Shown: one piece after another, positions 15,721-24,241 of the stretch | Layout of the letters: each line of letters starts with the position of its first letter | Numbering within the stretch: position 1 is the stretch's first letter | Source of the DNA: Trichormus variabilis 0441 | GTDB taxonomy: Bacteria > Cyanobacteriota > Cyanobacteriia > Cyanobacteriales > Nostocaceae | Assembly (NCBI RefSeq): GCF_009856605.1 | Contig: NZ_CP047242.1 | Span: 3,168,001-3,232,000, forward strand | Reading direction: 5' to 3' | Length of the DNA: 64,000 bases | The notes under the pieces: model-generated | Database searches by the model: none | Told to the model about the DNA's origin: nothing | What the model saw: only the letters and a program-made list of their open reading frames with translations | Position numbers and translations under genes: made by a program

Positions 15721-18162
15721 ATGCAACTTGTCCCACAAACTCAGCTTGACCCAGAACTAACCCCCACACTAGAGAAAATTATTCTGGATGTTGGGGGGAT
15801 GAAGTGTGCTGGGTGTGTAAAGGCAGTAGAGCGACAGCTCACCCAATATTCAGGTGTGAAGAATGCCTGTGTGAATTTGGCTACAGAAGTAGCGGTGGTA
15901 GAGTCGGAAGTTGGTACAGTCGATCCAGAAATGCTGGCACAGCGATTGACATCTGCCGGATTTCCTACTCAACCAAGAACAGCCAGTAGTAAGGCAAGTG
16001 AATCAACAATAGAAGACTCAGCTGCAAGACAACGCCAACAAATGCAGACAGCATTCCAGCAGTTAATTATTGCTGCTGTGCTGCTGGTCTTTTCGGGGAT
16101 CGGGCATTTGGGCAACATTGGCAGTTCAATTCTGCCCATATTAAATAACATTTGGTTTCACTTTGGACTAGCAACAGTCGCTTTACTAATTCCCGGTCGC
16201 CCTATTTTGGTTGATGGGTGGCTTGGTTGGCGGCGGAATGCACCCAATATGAACACCTTGGTGGGATTGGGAACCCTGACAGCCTATACAGCCAGCGTGG
16301 TGGCGTTGTTATTTCCGCAAATGGGTTGGGAGTGCTTCTTTGATGAACCAGTAATGATGCTGGGCTTTATCTTGTTGGGCAGAACCTTAGAACAACAAGC
16401 CAGAGGTAAGGCGGCGGCAGCATTTAGGCAACTGCTAGCACTGCAACCACAAATAGCAAGATTGATTGCTAACCCAGACCCAGAGAATATTGGACTGGGA
16501 GCAAATACTGTAGAAATCCCGGCTGAACAGGTGAAGGTGGGAGAATGGTTGCAAGTATTACCGGGTGATAAAATCCCTGTGGATGGGGAGGTACGTTTTG
16601 GACAGACAACTTTAGATGAGTCGATGTTGACTGGGGAGGCTGTGCCGGTCATGAAGCAACCAGGAGATATAGTCACAGCCGGAACGATTAACCAATCAGG
16701 GGCGATCGCTATCCAAGCCACCCGTACAGGCAATGATACCACCCTCGCCCACATTGTCGCCTTGGTAGAAGCAGCCCAAACTCGCAAAGCCCCCATCCAA
16801 AAATTAGCCGATACAGTAGCAGGTTACTTTACCTACGGCATATTAACAGCATCTGTATTGACATTCATTTTCTGGTACTGCTTCGGCACGCACATTTGGC
16901 CAGATATCACCGTATCCGGTGGTGGTATGGAAATGATGATGAACCACGCCGCCCATATTACCAATAACTCCCCCCTCCTAATTAGTTTAAAACTAGCGAT
17001 CGCTGTTATGGTCGTCGCCTGTCCCTGTGCCTTGGGACTAGCCACACCTACAGCGATTCTGGTAGGCACAGGTATAGGTGCAGAACGGGGTTTATTAATC
17101 AAAGGCGGCGATGTTTTAGAAAAAGCCCATCAACTAGACACCGTAGTTTTTGATAAAACCGGCACTCTCACCACAGGTAATCCCGTTGTTACAGATTGTC
17201 TTGTATTTGCAGAAGACACTCCCAATGAAATAAGCTTCACATCCCTACACCTCCACACCCCCACACCCCTACACCCCTCTCACTCCCTCATACAACTAGC
17301 AGCCGCAGTCGAAAGCGGCACACATCACCCCTTAGCTAGAGCGATTCAGCAAGCTGCACAACAGCAACAGTTATCGATTCCAGAAGCTACAGACTTCCAT
17401 ACTGAACCAGGAATGGGTGTTTCTGCCGTCGTTGATGGTCAAACTGTGTTGTTAGGTAACGGGGATTGGTTGAGTTGGCATGGAATTACTTGGAGTGAAA
17501 CTGCCCAACAGGAAGCGCAAAAGCTCGCCACAGAAGGTAAAACGGTCGTTGGTGTAGCAGTTGGGGAGAGTTTAGCCGGATTAATTGGTGTACAAGATAC
17601 TACCAGACCAGATGCCCAAACTACAGTAGACAAATTACGCCAGATGGGTTTGCGGGTGATGCTGCTAAGTGGCGATCGCCCGGAAGCTGCTAACGCCATC
17701 GCTCAACAACTAGGCATAGATAGGGCTGATGTGATGGCTGGTATTCCTCCCGCCAAAAAAGCCACCTTTATTCAAGAACTACAAACAAAATCTGGCGCTA
17801 AAGTGGCAATGGTTGGCGATGGTATCAACGATGCCCCGGCCTTATCTCAAGCAGACGTAGGCATTGCTTTACATTCAGGTACAGATGTAGCAATGGAAAC
17901 CGCACAGATTGTCTTAATGCGCGATCGCATTAGTGATGTTGTGGAATCAATTCACCTCAGTCGCGCCACCTTCAACAAAATCCGCCAAAATCTATTCTGG
18001 GCTTTCGCCTACAACACCATCGGTATCCCTCTAGCCGCAGGTGTTCTGCTTCCCAACTGGGGTTTTGTTCTCAGTCCTTCCGGTGCGGCTGCACTGATGG
18101 CATTTAGTTCAGTTAGTGTGGTGACTAACTCTCTGTTATTGCGTCGGTTAGCTCATCGGTAG
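15721..18162 (+). CDS. ctaA: copper-transporting P1B-type ATPase, CtaA-like
   Basis: The 813-aa protein has all the landmarks of a heavy-metal P-type ATPase. An N-terminal metal-binding domain carries GGMKCAGC (C29, C32). The transport motif is ACPCALG (C434, C436), the phosphorylation site DKTGT (D478), the nucleotide-domain HP motif HHPLARAI and the hinge GDGINDAP. The CxxC context GGMKCAGCV is like CtaA, the plasma-membrane Cu importer of cyanobacteria that feeds plastocyanin and cytochrome oxidase, rather than PacS. That distinction is a judgement by eye. An in-frame low-complexity stretch rich in His, Pro, Leu and Thr (about 505-523) interrupts the nucleotide-binding domain. Confidence 0.9.
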   Translation: MQLVPQTQLDPELTPTLEKIILDVGGMKCAGCVKAVERQLTQYSGVKNACVNLATEVAVVESEVGTVDPEMLAQRLTSAGFPTQPRTASSKASESTIEDSAARQRQQMQTAFQQLIIAAVLLVFSGIGHLGNIGSSILPILNNIWFHFGLATVALLIPGRPILVDGWLGWRRNAPNMNTLVGLGTLTAYTASVVALLFPQMGWECFFDEPVMMLGFILLGRTLEQQARGKAAAAFRQLLALQPQIARLIANPDPENIGLGANTVEIPAEQVKVGEWLQVLPGDKIPVDGEVRFGQTTLDESMLTGEAVPVMKQPGDIVTAGTINQSGAIAIQATRTGNDTTLAHIVALVEAAQTRKAPIQKLADTVAGYFTYGILTASVLTFIFWYCFGTHIWPDITVSGGGMEMMMNHAAHITNNSPLLISLKLAIAVMVVACPCALGLATPTAILVGTGIGAERGLLIKGGDVLEKAHQLDTVVFDKTGTLTTGNPVVTDCLVFAEDTPNEISFTSLHLHTPTPLHPSHSLIQLAAAVESGTHHPLARAIQQAAQQQQLSIPEATDFHTEPGMGVSAVVDGQTVLLGNGDWLSWHGITWSETAQQEAQKLATEGKTVVGVAVGESLAGLIGVQDTTRPDAQTTVDKLRQMGLRVMLLSGDRPEAANAIAQQLGIDRADVMAGIPPAKKATFIQELQTKSGAKVAMVGDGINDAPALSQADVGIALHSGTDVAMETAQIVLMRDRISDVVESIHLSRATFNKIRQNLFWAFAYNTIGIPLAAGVLLPNWGFVLSPSGAAALMAFSSVSVVTNSLLLRRLAHR
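17233..17289 (+). repeat. low-complexity CCCCTACACC repeat inside a coding region
   Basis: The stretch CACCTCCACACCCCCACACC with flanking repeats is the same kind of C/A/T tract found in the spacer at about 42700-42730. Here it is in frame and adds roughly 19 residues to the copper ATPase. Confidence 0.6.
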
Positions 18163-18628
18163 CAAAATTAAGAACCCCTCTCCAACCTCTCCCCGACGCG
18201 GGGAGAGGCTTAAAACCGTTATGGTTAAAGCTAATTCTATCCAGACATGACATAAAGTTTTCTCTCTCAAATCTCTTTTATTATGCTGGGCGTGTTAGTG
18301 GTTTTTGGATCATTGACCACAAATCGCATCTATACTCCTATTCAAAGTATAAATCTAAGTGCGCTAGCGTTCTGCCCAGTAGAGGCGATACCTTCTCTAC
18401 GAGACGCTGCGAGAACGGTAAGCTTCTCTACGAGACGCTGCGCGAACGCTAACGCACTTCCAATATCTATGCTAATCAGTGTCATTGTGCAGAGTATAAT
18501 TAGCTTGCTCGAATGCAGGCGATACCCACGGTAAGCTATGCTAACGCTGGTGTGGAAAAAATCAGCTACGATAAATCAAAGCAACTTGGATAATTCCAAC
18601 TTCAACTGACTGTGGCAAAGATGTATCA
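18163..18628. other. intergenic region of dispersed Nostoc repeats
   Basis: It contains a hairpin repeat (18186-18208) likely to terminate ctaA, then reiterations of CTCTACGAGACGCTGCG and CGCGAACGCTAACGC (about 18395-18455). A frame from 18283 to 18534 is open only because of these repeats and I do not call it a gene. Confidence 0.6.
18186..18217. repeat. hairpin repeat CCTCTCCCC-GACGC-GGGGAGAGG, copy 1
   Basis: A nine-base-pair stem and five-base loop. The hairpin and the following GCTTAAAACC are identical to 33273-33304. Placed 24 bases after the ctaA stop, it may act as its terminator. Confidence 0.65.
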
Positions 18629-19057
18629 ATGACAGTAGAAACTCTTGAAAGTCATCTATTAATTCTCGAAGACGACCAAGGTCGTAAAGAATTTTCTTTA
18701 GATCAACCTTTATACTCCATTGGCAGAGACAAAGAGTCGAACATTCGTTTAGTGTCGCAGTTTGTCTCTCGTCGCCATGCTACATTAGTGCGACTGCCAA
18801 AAAATAATAATAGTTATTATTACCGGATTGTTGATGGTGATGGTAAAGGTAAAGCAAGCGCCAACGGTCTGATGATTAATGGCCGCAAAATCCCAGCCCA
18901 TGATTTAAAAAATGAGGATGAGATAGTTTTTGGCCCGAAAGTACGTGCCATTTACTACTTATTAAAGAATACTCAGCGTTCAGGACAAACAGACGCTAGT
19001 GAATATGACATCACGCTTATCAATCCTGGTATGACTGAGGATGCAGAAGAACTGTGA
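18629..19057 (+). CDS. FHA-domain protein
   Basis: The 142-aa protein is essentially one forkhead-associated domain (about residues 10-115), with YSIGRDKESNI, SRRHA and NGLMINGRK, the glycine, arginine, serine/histidine and asparagine positions that read phosphothreonine. A short acidic tail follows (TEDAEEL at the end). FHA domains bind phosphothreonine on partners, so this is probably an adaptor for Ser/Thr kinase signalling. A kinase-TPR gene lies 1.6 kb downstream. It is shorter than FraH-type proteins, which add other domains. Confidence 0.9.
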   Translation: MTVETLESHLLILEDDQGRKEFSLDQPLYSIGRDKESNIRLVSQFVSRRHATLVRLPKNNNSYYYRIVDGDGKGKASANGLMINGRKIPAHDLKNEDEIVFGPKVRAIYYLLKNTQRSGQTDASEYDITLINPGMTEDAEEL

Positions 19058-19098
19058 ACTTCTTACTTGATGAGCATTATCCACCCAAATTGTGATAC

Positions 19099-19137
19099 GG
19101 TGGGCGCTGCCCACCCTACAAATACTACAGATACTTA
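19099..19137 (+). repeat. partial dispersed palindrome-headed repeat
   Basis: The palindrome GGTGGGCGCTGCCCACC is followed by CTACAAATACTACAGATACTT. It has the head of the family seen at 9098, 14464 and 49855 but lacks the CCTATAG tail. Confidence 0.5.
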
Positions 19138-19146
19138 AATTTTGGC

Positions 19147-19494
19147 TTAGCCAGCGAGACTTTCGAGAAGATGCCAATGGCGACTACGTTCAATCGACTG
19201 CTTAACCAGTTCAAATACTTGCCGACAGTGATTATCCAAGTAGAGGGGTAATTCTTCATTTTTAATCACAATACTCATCCGGCTTTCTGTCTCAGTAGCC
19301 GTTGATTTATCAATCAGTACTTCCACTTTCACCAATTTAGGAAAAGGAACAGTACCAGGAATCTCACGCGCCAAAATGTAATCAGGTGTGTGGTATTGAA
19401 TTTCTAAATCACAGTCCTGTAACAAGTCTAGAAGTAATGGCTGGAGATAGTCAAAACGGATAGAAATCACAAATGAACACGTATAGCGAGCCAT
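19147..19494 (-). CDS. conserved hypothetical protein, 115 aa
   Basis: From ATG 19494 the product starts MARYTCSFVISIRF and has alternating hydrophobic and charged segments like a small alpha/beta fold, ending HWHLLESLAG. No signal peptide or membrane helix. An upstream start at 19557 is in frame but adds an unlikely leader. The alternating pattern (LVKVEVLIDK, SRMSIVIKNE) resembles a ferredoxin-like or steroid-binding fold, but I do not recognise it. It converges with the FHA gene. Confidence 0.65.
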   Translation of the reverse strand: MARYTCSFVISIRFDYLQPLLLDLLQDCDLEIQYHTPDYILAREIPGTVPFPKLVKVEVLIDKSTATETESRMSIVIKNEELPLYLDNHCRQVFELVKQSIERSRHWHLLESLAG

Positions 19495-19557
19495 AATAGC
19501 CCCAAGCCCCTTACAACACTCCGTCCATCCTATAATATCGAAGTAGCAAAACGGCAA

Positions 19558-19778
19558 GTCATTATAGATTCCTTAAACAAAAATGCTGATTTCAGTGGGG
19601 GATAAATTCTATTGGAGTCCTTAGCTACAAAGGGATAGGGCTTTTGGTAATAGGTAATGGGTAATGGGTAATTGGATTCTGAACGATTACCTACTGCTAA
19701 AGTGGTGTTGTCAATTCATGTATGTTTTTATACGGATAATTAGGCAAAATGAAGGGCAAAGTGGATGAAAAAGGTGTT
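19558..19778. other. intergenic spacer with heptamer repeat
   Basis: Contains GGTAATAGGTAATGGGTAAT followed by GGGTAATTGG at 19646-19675, a tandem heptamer tract. Nothing else supported. Confidence 0.55.
19646..19675 (+). repeat. short tandem heptamer repeat (GGTAATG), four units
   Basis: Four near-perfect copies of a seven-base unit. It is the longest of the three tracts of this type seen in the window. Confidence 0.7.
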
Positions 19779-20474
19779 TCAGAATTTTTTTCGGACATAG
19801 ACTGCACCAATAGTCATGGCTACAAGCTGCATCCAGTAGGCTAGGCTGGGTTGATTGACTCCCGTCGGTGGAATGTTTAAACTACCAATGCCATAGAATA
19901 ATTGTTGAATATACCACCATAATGAATAGAAAGAAGCTGGTAATTCAATGGGGATATAAATAATAATTAACGGTAAAACAGTGTCTATTTTGACCTGAGG
20001 AAACTTGATTATATACGCTCCCAAAACTGCGGCGATCGCTCCATTTGCACCAATGAGTGGTACAGTCAAATTTGGTTCAATGATAATCTGTGCTAACCCT
20101 GTGACAACTCCAGCAACCAGATAAAATCCTAAATAGCGCTGATGTCCTAAAATATTTTCTACCGCTTTACCAAAGACCCATAAAAATAATATATTCCCCA
20201 ATATTTGGCTAAAACTGCCGTGAAGAAATATAGCAAACAACAAAGAAAATAAACGCCCAAATACGACTACTAAAGCCGCAGGATTTATCAGTGCATGATT
20301 AACTGCGGTACTAATCTGGGATGGGACTAAACCCCAAGTGTTAATGAAAGCACCTAATTCACCACTCAGTTCTAGTTTGATTTCCCAAAGGAAGATAACA
20401 ATATTAATACCAATCAACCAATAATTAATAATCGGTCGTTCACGAAAATGTAAGTTATCACTAATAGGAATCAT
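19779..20474 (-). CDS. rhomboid-family protein lacking catalytic residues (pseudo-rhomboid)
   Basis: The 231-aa protein has the rhomboid layout: FLHGSFSQILGNILFLW matches the TM2 motif, and GANGAIAAVLGAY lies where active enzymes have GxSG. The nucleophile serine is Asn here. The second His of the TM2 motif is Gln, and the TM6 region (SLAYWMQLVAMTIGAVYV) has Gln where the catalytic His normally sits in AYWAH. The Asn of LGN is kept. By these residues it should be an inactive rhomboid, perhaps binding or chaperoning membrane clients. An ATG at 20474 gives a normal N-terminal amphipathic start (MIPISDNLHFRERP). Confidence 0.85.
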   Translation of the reverse strand: MIPISDNLHFRERPIINYWLIGINIVIFLWEIKLELSGELGAFINTWGLVPSQISTAVNHALINPAALVVVFGRLFSLLFAIFLHGSFSQILGNILFLWVFGKAVENILGHQRYLGFYLVAGVVTGLAQIIIEPNLTVPLIGANGAIAAVLGAYIIKFPQVKIDTVLPLIIIYIPIELPASFYSLWWYIQQLFYGIGSLNIPPTGVNQPSLAYWMQLVAMTIGAVYVRKKF

Positions 20475-20490
20475 TTAAATTTGTTAGTAG

Positions 20491-20544
20491 GGGCGGGTTT
20501 ATGAAGATCATCGTCTGAGAGTGCGGATATCTGTAAACCCGCCC
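20491..20544. repeat. inverted repeat GGGCGGGTTTA / TAAACCCGCCC
   Basis: Arms at 20491-20501 and 20534-20544 pair perfectly over 11 bases. It lies in the divergent promoter region of the rhomboid and kinase genes and is of a dispersed palindrome type, not an obvious operator. Confidence 0.55.
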
Positions 20545-20638
20545 GTACATTTGTCAGTGGTTATTAGTTCTCCCCGCACCTTAAAGAATCTGTGGCAAGA
20601 TTGGAATCAGACACAATGCACTCAAGTAGGTAAACTGG

Positions 20639-22762
20639 ATGCTGGGAAACACACTTGTTGGAAGATACCAAATTATTAGCCACTTGGGAGGAGGGGGATT
20701 TGGTGAAACTTTTGTAGCTTGTGATACTCATCTACCAGGAATGCCTAAATGTGTAGTCAAGAAACTGCAACCCCAAGCAAATGACCAGGCTACCTTGGAA
20801 ATAGCCAGGCGATTATTTGATACAGAGGCGCAAGTTTTATATAAATTGGGAAGTTGCGATCGCATTCCTCAACTTTTGGCTTATTTTGAGGAGAATGCAG
20901 AGTTCTATCTGGTACAGGAATTTATCCCTGGTCACGACCTGAGTAAAGAGTTAACGCCAGGAAAAGTCTTTACTCAAGATGAGGTGACAATACTATTACA
21001 AGAGATTCTGACCATCTTGGAATTTGTCCATGAGCAAAATGTAATTCATCGTGACATTAATCCGCGAAACTTACTCAGGCGACAGGATGGTAAGTTAATT
21101 CTCATCGACTTTGGGGCAGTGAAGCAAATCACCACCCAAATAGTGACCCCCACTGGTGAAAATAAATCTACTGTGATTATTGGTACACCAGGTTACATAC
21201 CAGGAGAACAAGCCCAAGGTAATCCCAAGTTTAGTAGTGATATCTATGCTGTGGGGATAGTTGCAATTCAAGCATTGACGGGATTATTACCCCATCAACT
21301 AGAACATGATGCTGATACTCATGAAATTATCTGGCAAAATCATGCTCAAGTCTCATCAGAGTTTGCCAGATTTATAGACAAAATGGTGTGTTATGATTTC
21401 CGGCAACGCTATGCTTCAGCGACAACTGCATTACAAGCACTCACAGAATTAACAAAACCTGCGTCTGATACGATCGCCATAACTCCCACTTTACCACCTA
21501 CCAAATTTAGATTTAATCACACTAAAAAAAGTATATTCATCAAGTTATTATTAGCAATTTTATTAATTAGTGCGACTGGTACAGCTTCAGTATTTGTTGT
21601 CAACAGTATTAATAGTAATAATGCTACAGAGTTGGCTAAACAAGGTAATACTTTTTTTGAATTGCAACGATACAAAGATGCCTTATCTGCTTATAAAAAA
21701 GCGGTTGATATTAGGCCAGATTATGCTCCTGCTTGGTATGGCAAAGGAAAAACCTTATTTCGACTCAAGCAATATCAAGACGCATTGACAGCTTATGATA
21801 AAGCCATTCAAATCCAACCAGATTATGTAGAAGCTTGGAGTGGTAGGGGTTTTAGTTTGCAAAGTTTACAACGTTATGCAGAAGCGATCGCCTCTTTTGA
21901 TAAGGCTTTACAACTCAATGAAAATTATCCAGAAGTCTGGAATGCTAGAGGGGAAGCTTTTAGTAATTTAAAACAGTATGACCGAGCGATTAAATCTTAT
22001 GATAAAGCCATTGAATTTAAATCAGATGCTTATGAAAGTTTTTATAATAAGGGATTAGCTTTGCAAAGCCTGAAAGAATATAATGAAGCCATAAATGCCT
22101 ATAATAAAGCTATTGAAATTAAATCAGATTATGAGAGAGCATGGTATAATTTAGGAAATTCTCTAGTTAATCTGAACCGCTACGAAGATGCTTTTAAGGC
22201 TTATGACAAGGCAGTACAATATAAAACAGATTATGCTATAGCTTGGTTATCAAAAGGTAACGTCTTGATTATTTTACGACGTTATCCAGAAGCAATTGAA
22301 TCTTTTAATCAAGTTATAAAATTTAATCCTAATAGTTATCAAGCATGGTATGGAAAAGGTTGGTCGCAACATCAAAACCAACGCTATGCAGAGGCAATAG
22401 AATCTTATAAGAAAGCAGCAACAATTAAGCCTAGTAATTATCAGGTTTGGTATAGTTTAGGCAATTCTCAGTATATTTTACAGCAATATCAAGAGGCGAT
22501 CGCTTCTTATAACAAAGCAGTGCGTTACCAACCAAAGCATATTGAAAGTTGGTACAGTCGGGGTAATGCCTTATTTAGTTTAAAACAATATCAGGATGCG
22601 ATCGCCTCCTATGAACAAGCCATTAAACATAAACCAGATTATAGCCAAGCAATTAACGCTCGTGACGAAGCCCAGCGTCAACTCCAAGCTGCAACACCAA
22701 AACCTGTAGTTATCCCAGTCATGCCTACTCCTGAATTTACTAATCCTTCCCAAGAGGATTAA
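20639..22762 (+). CDS. Ser/Thr protein kinase with ten TPR repeats
   Basis: A Hanks-type kinase domain (about 1-275) has a glycine loop (LGGGGFGETF), the VVKK lysine, HRDINPRN (D139) and IDFGAV (D157). A transmembrane helix (about 299-323) follows, then ten TPR units (about 330-670, each A..YDKAI.. type) and a Pro-rich tail. The kinase is thus cytoplasmic and the TPR array on the other side of the membrane, as in many cyanobacterial SPKs. Oddly the catalytic-loop lysine of HRDxKPxN is Asn141. The aspartate, DFG and ATP lysine are present, so activity may be reduced rather than lost. Substrates unknown. Confidence 0.93.
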   Translation: MLGNTLVGRYQIISHLGGGGFGETFVACDTHLPGMPKCVVKKLQPQANDQATLEIARRLFDTEAQVLYKLGSCDRIPQLLAYFEENAEFYLVQEFIPGHDLSKELTPGKVFTQDEVTILLQEILTILEFVHEQNVIHRDINPRNLLRRQDGKLILIDFGAVKQITTQIVTPTGENKSTVIIGTPGYIPGEQAQGNPKFSSDIYAVGIVAIQALTGLLPHQLEHDADTHEIIWQNHAQVSSEFARFIDKMVCYDFRQRYASATTALQALTELTKPASDTIAITPTLPPTKFRFNHTKKSIFIKLLLAILLISATGTASVFVVNSINSNNATELAKQGNTFFELQRYKDALSAYKKAVDIRPDYAPAWYGKGKTLFRLKQYQDALTAYDKAIQIQPDYVEAWSGRGFSLQSLQRYAEAIASFDKALQLNENYPEVWNARGEAFSNLKQYDRAIKSYDKAIEFKSDAYESFYNKGLALQSLKEYNEAINAYNKAIEIKSDYERAWYNLGNSLVNLNRYEDAFKAYDKAVQYKTDYAIAWLSKGNVLIILRRYPEAIESFNQVIKFNPNSYQAWYGKGWSQHQNQRYAEAIESYKKAATIKPSNYQVWYSLGNSQYILQQYQEAIASYNKAVRYQPKHIESWYSRGNALFSLKQYQDAIASYEQAIKHKPDYSQAINARDEAQRQLQAATPKPVVIPVMPTPEFTNPSQED

Positions 22763-23210
22763 TTTATTATCTGTGGTAATGGGTAATTGGTAAAATAAAT
22801 TATAAAATTTTATCTGCAATGGGATAGAGTATTAAACCACATCAAAAACAATTTAGAGACAATATACTTATTAGTTAGTACCGTTTTGTTTAAGTTGCAC
22901 GGATGTTTAAATGATCCATTAGCTGGGTGTATATTCTTACTAAATAAATTAGCTACATTGTAAATAGTAAATACGGAAAAAATTGTTATTTAGAAATCTG
23001 CCAAAATGGCAACTTAAAGAATAATTGTTAAGTTATCTTTAACGGATATCAACCAGATTGGAACTTTTGTTATTGCAGTCTACCGAGTATTTTAAAAGCA
23101 TTATCTCTTATATATAAAATCTGACTAGGAAAGTGTGTGAGTAGCACATCAAGCTCACATACTGAGAATATTTTCCTTCATCATAAAGTTCATATACCTT
23201 TAAACCCATC
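22763..23210. other. AT-rich intergenic region
   Basis: It has a heptamer repeat tract (22775-22790) and otherwise AT-rich sequence that should contain the promoter of the following gene. No small gene or RNA signature was recognised. Confidence 0.5.
22775..22790 (+). repeat. short tandem heptamer repeat (GGTAATG)
   Basis: GGTAATGGGTAATTGG, identical over 16 bases to the tract at 9519-9536 region. Confidence 0.65.
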
Positions 23211-24146
23211 ATGCTCACAGCTATTTGTACTTTATTTGAAGGTGATTACCACTACGGTGTGGGAAACCTGGTAAATTCTCTCTATAACCACGGTTTTCGT
23301 GGTGTAATTTGGGCAGGATATCGGGGTAATTTACCACCTTGGACTGAATCTGTTAAAAATGCTGAAGACTATCAGGAATTTACTGTTGCCCAGGATTGTG
23401 TAATTCGGTTTATTAAGTTAGACACTTACAAGTGTTTTACAAACTATAAACCAGATTTCATGCTCCAACTCTGGGAAAATTATTGCCCAGAAACAGAAGC
23501 AATATTTTATTTTGACCCTGATATTGTCAATAAAAGACGTTGGGCTTTTTATGAAGAGTGGGTTGGTCGAGGCATTGCTTTATGCGAAGATGCCTATGAT
23601 TATATGCCTGCTAATGATCCTAATCGCATTGCTTGGAAGGAACTAGCAGAACGCCACGGTTATCATTCTCTTCGGCAACTAGATAGATATTACAATGCAG
23701 GTTTCATTGGAGTAAAACAGAATCAAAAAGACATACTAGTATTATGGAAAAATTTACTAGAAACTTTTGAATCTGCGGGATATTTTGACCTCCATAATTT
23801 TCATCTTTATTCGGAGCAATATCCTTATTTTTTAACTGATCAATGTGTTTTGAATTTAGCTGTAACATTGTCTCATGAACCCCTGAGTACTGTCAGCCGG
23901 TTGGGTATGGATTTCGGCAATGCTAGTACCTATCTGATGTCCCACGCATCAGGGGCAGCTATCAAGCCGTGGCGCAAAAAACTGCTTTTAAAAGCTTTGG
24001 ATGGTGTTCCTCCTAGCTTGACTGATAAAGCCTATTGGCAACATACTCAATCACCAATTCAACTTTATCCAAGACGGTCATATTTGACGAAAAAAATTGA
24101 GTTACGCTGTGCATCTGCTATTGGGCGCTTTATCAGGCGTTCTTAA
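23211..24146 (+). CDS. glycosyltransferase-like protein with DxD motif
   Basis: The 311-aa soluble protein starts MLTAICTLFEGDYHYGVGNL, a strand-loop typical of GT-A folds that scan a nucleotide-sugar. The motif FYFDPDIV (about residue 99-106) gives a DxD for metal and UDP/GDP-sugar binding. YYNAGFIGVKQ and DQCVLNL further along match GT8/GT-A-type acceptor-side motifs. I infer a nucleotide-diphospho-sugar transferase, family not certain. No membrane helix. It is monocistronic, followed by a perfect palindrome that can terminate it. Confidence 0.72.
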   Translation: MLTAICTLFEGDYHYGVGNLVNSLYNHGFRGVIWAGYRGNLPPWTESVKNAEDYQEFTVAQDCVIRFIKLDTYKCFTNYKPDFMLQLWENYCPETEAIFYFDPDIVNKRRWAFYEEWVGRGIALCEDAYDYMPANDPNRIAWKELAERHGYHSLRQLDRYYNAGFIGVKQNQKDILVLWKNLLETFESAGYFDLHNFHLYSEQYPYFLTDQCVLNLAVTLSHEPLSTVSRLGMDFGNASTYLMSHASGAAIKPWRKKLLLKALDGVPPSLTDKAYWQHTQSPIQLYPRRSYLTKKIELRCASAIGRFIRRS

Positions 24147-24170
24147 TTTAATTGGTCAATAGTCAATGGT

Positions 24171-24204
24171 AATGTAGAGACGTTGCATGCAACGTCTCTA
24201 CATT
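24171..24204. terminator. 34-base perfect palindrome, bidirectional terminator candidate
   Basis: AATGTAGAGACGTTGCA is followed by its exact reverse complement. It lies between two convergent genes (ends at 24146 and 24242). TTGCATGCAACG forms the tip. Similar AGACGCGAT palindromes occur at 26600-26619, so it may also be a dispersed repeat. Confidence 0.6.
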
Positions 24205-24213
24205 ATTTATTGG

Positions 24214-24237
24214 GTGCAACTTCATAGAGAATTGGTA
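24214..24237. repeat. 24-base dispersed segment, inverted copy of 9223-9246
   Basis: Matches the reverse complement of 9223-9246 at 23 of 24 positions. Lies directly before the stop of the aldehyde dehydrogenase. Confidence 0.6.
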
Positions 24238-24241
24238 TCAA

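Noticed and set aside
18283..18534. 83-aa frame in the spacer after ctaA
   Set aside because: It consists mostly of dispersed repeats (CTACGAGACGCTGCG type), has no ribosome-binding site and no family match by eye.
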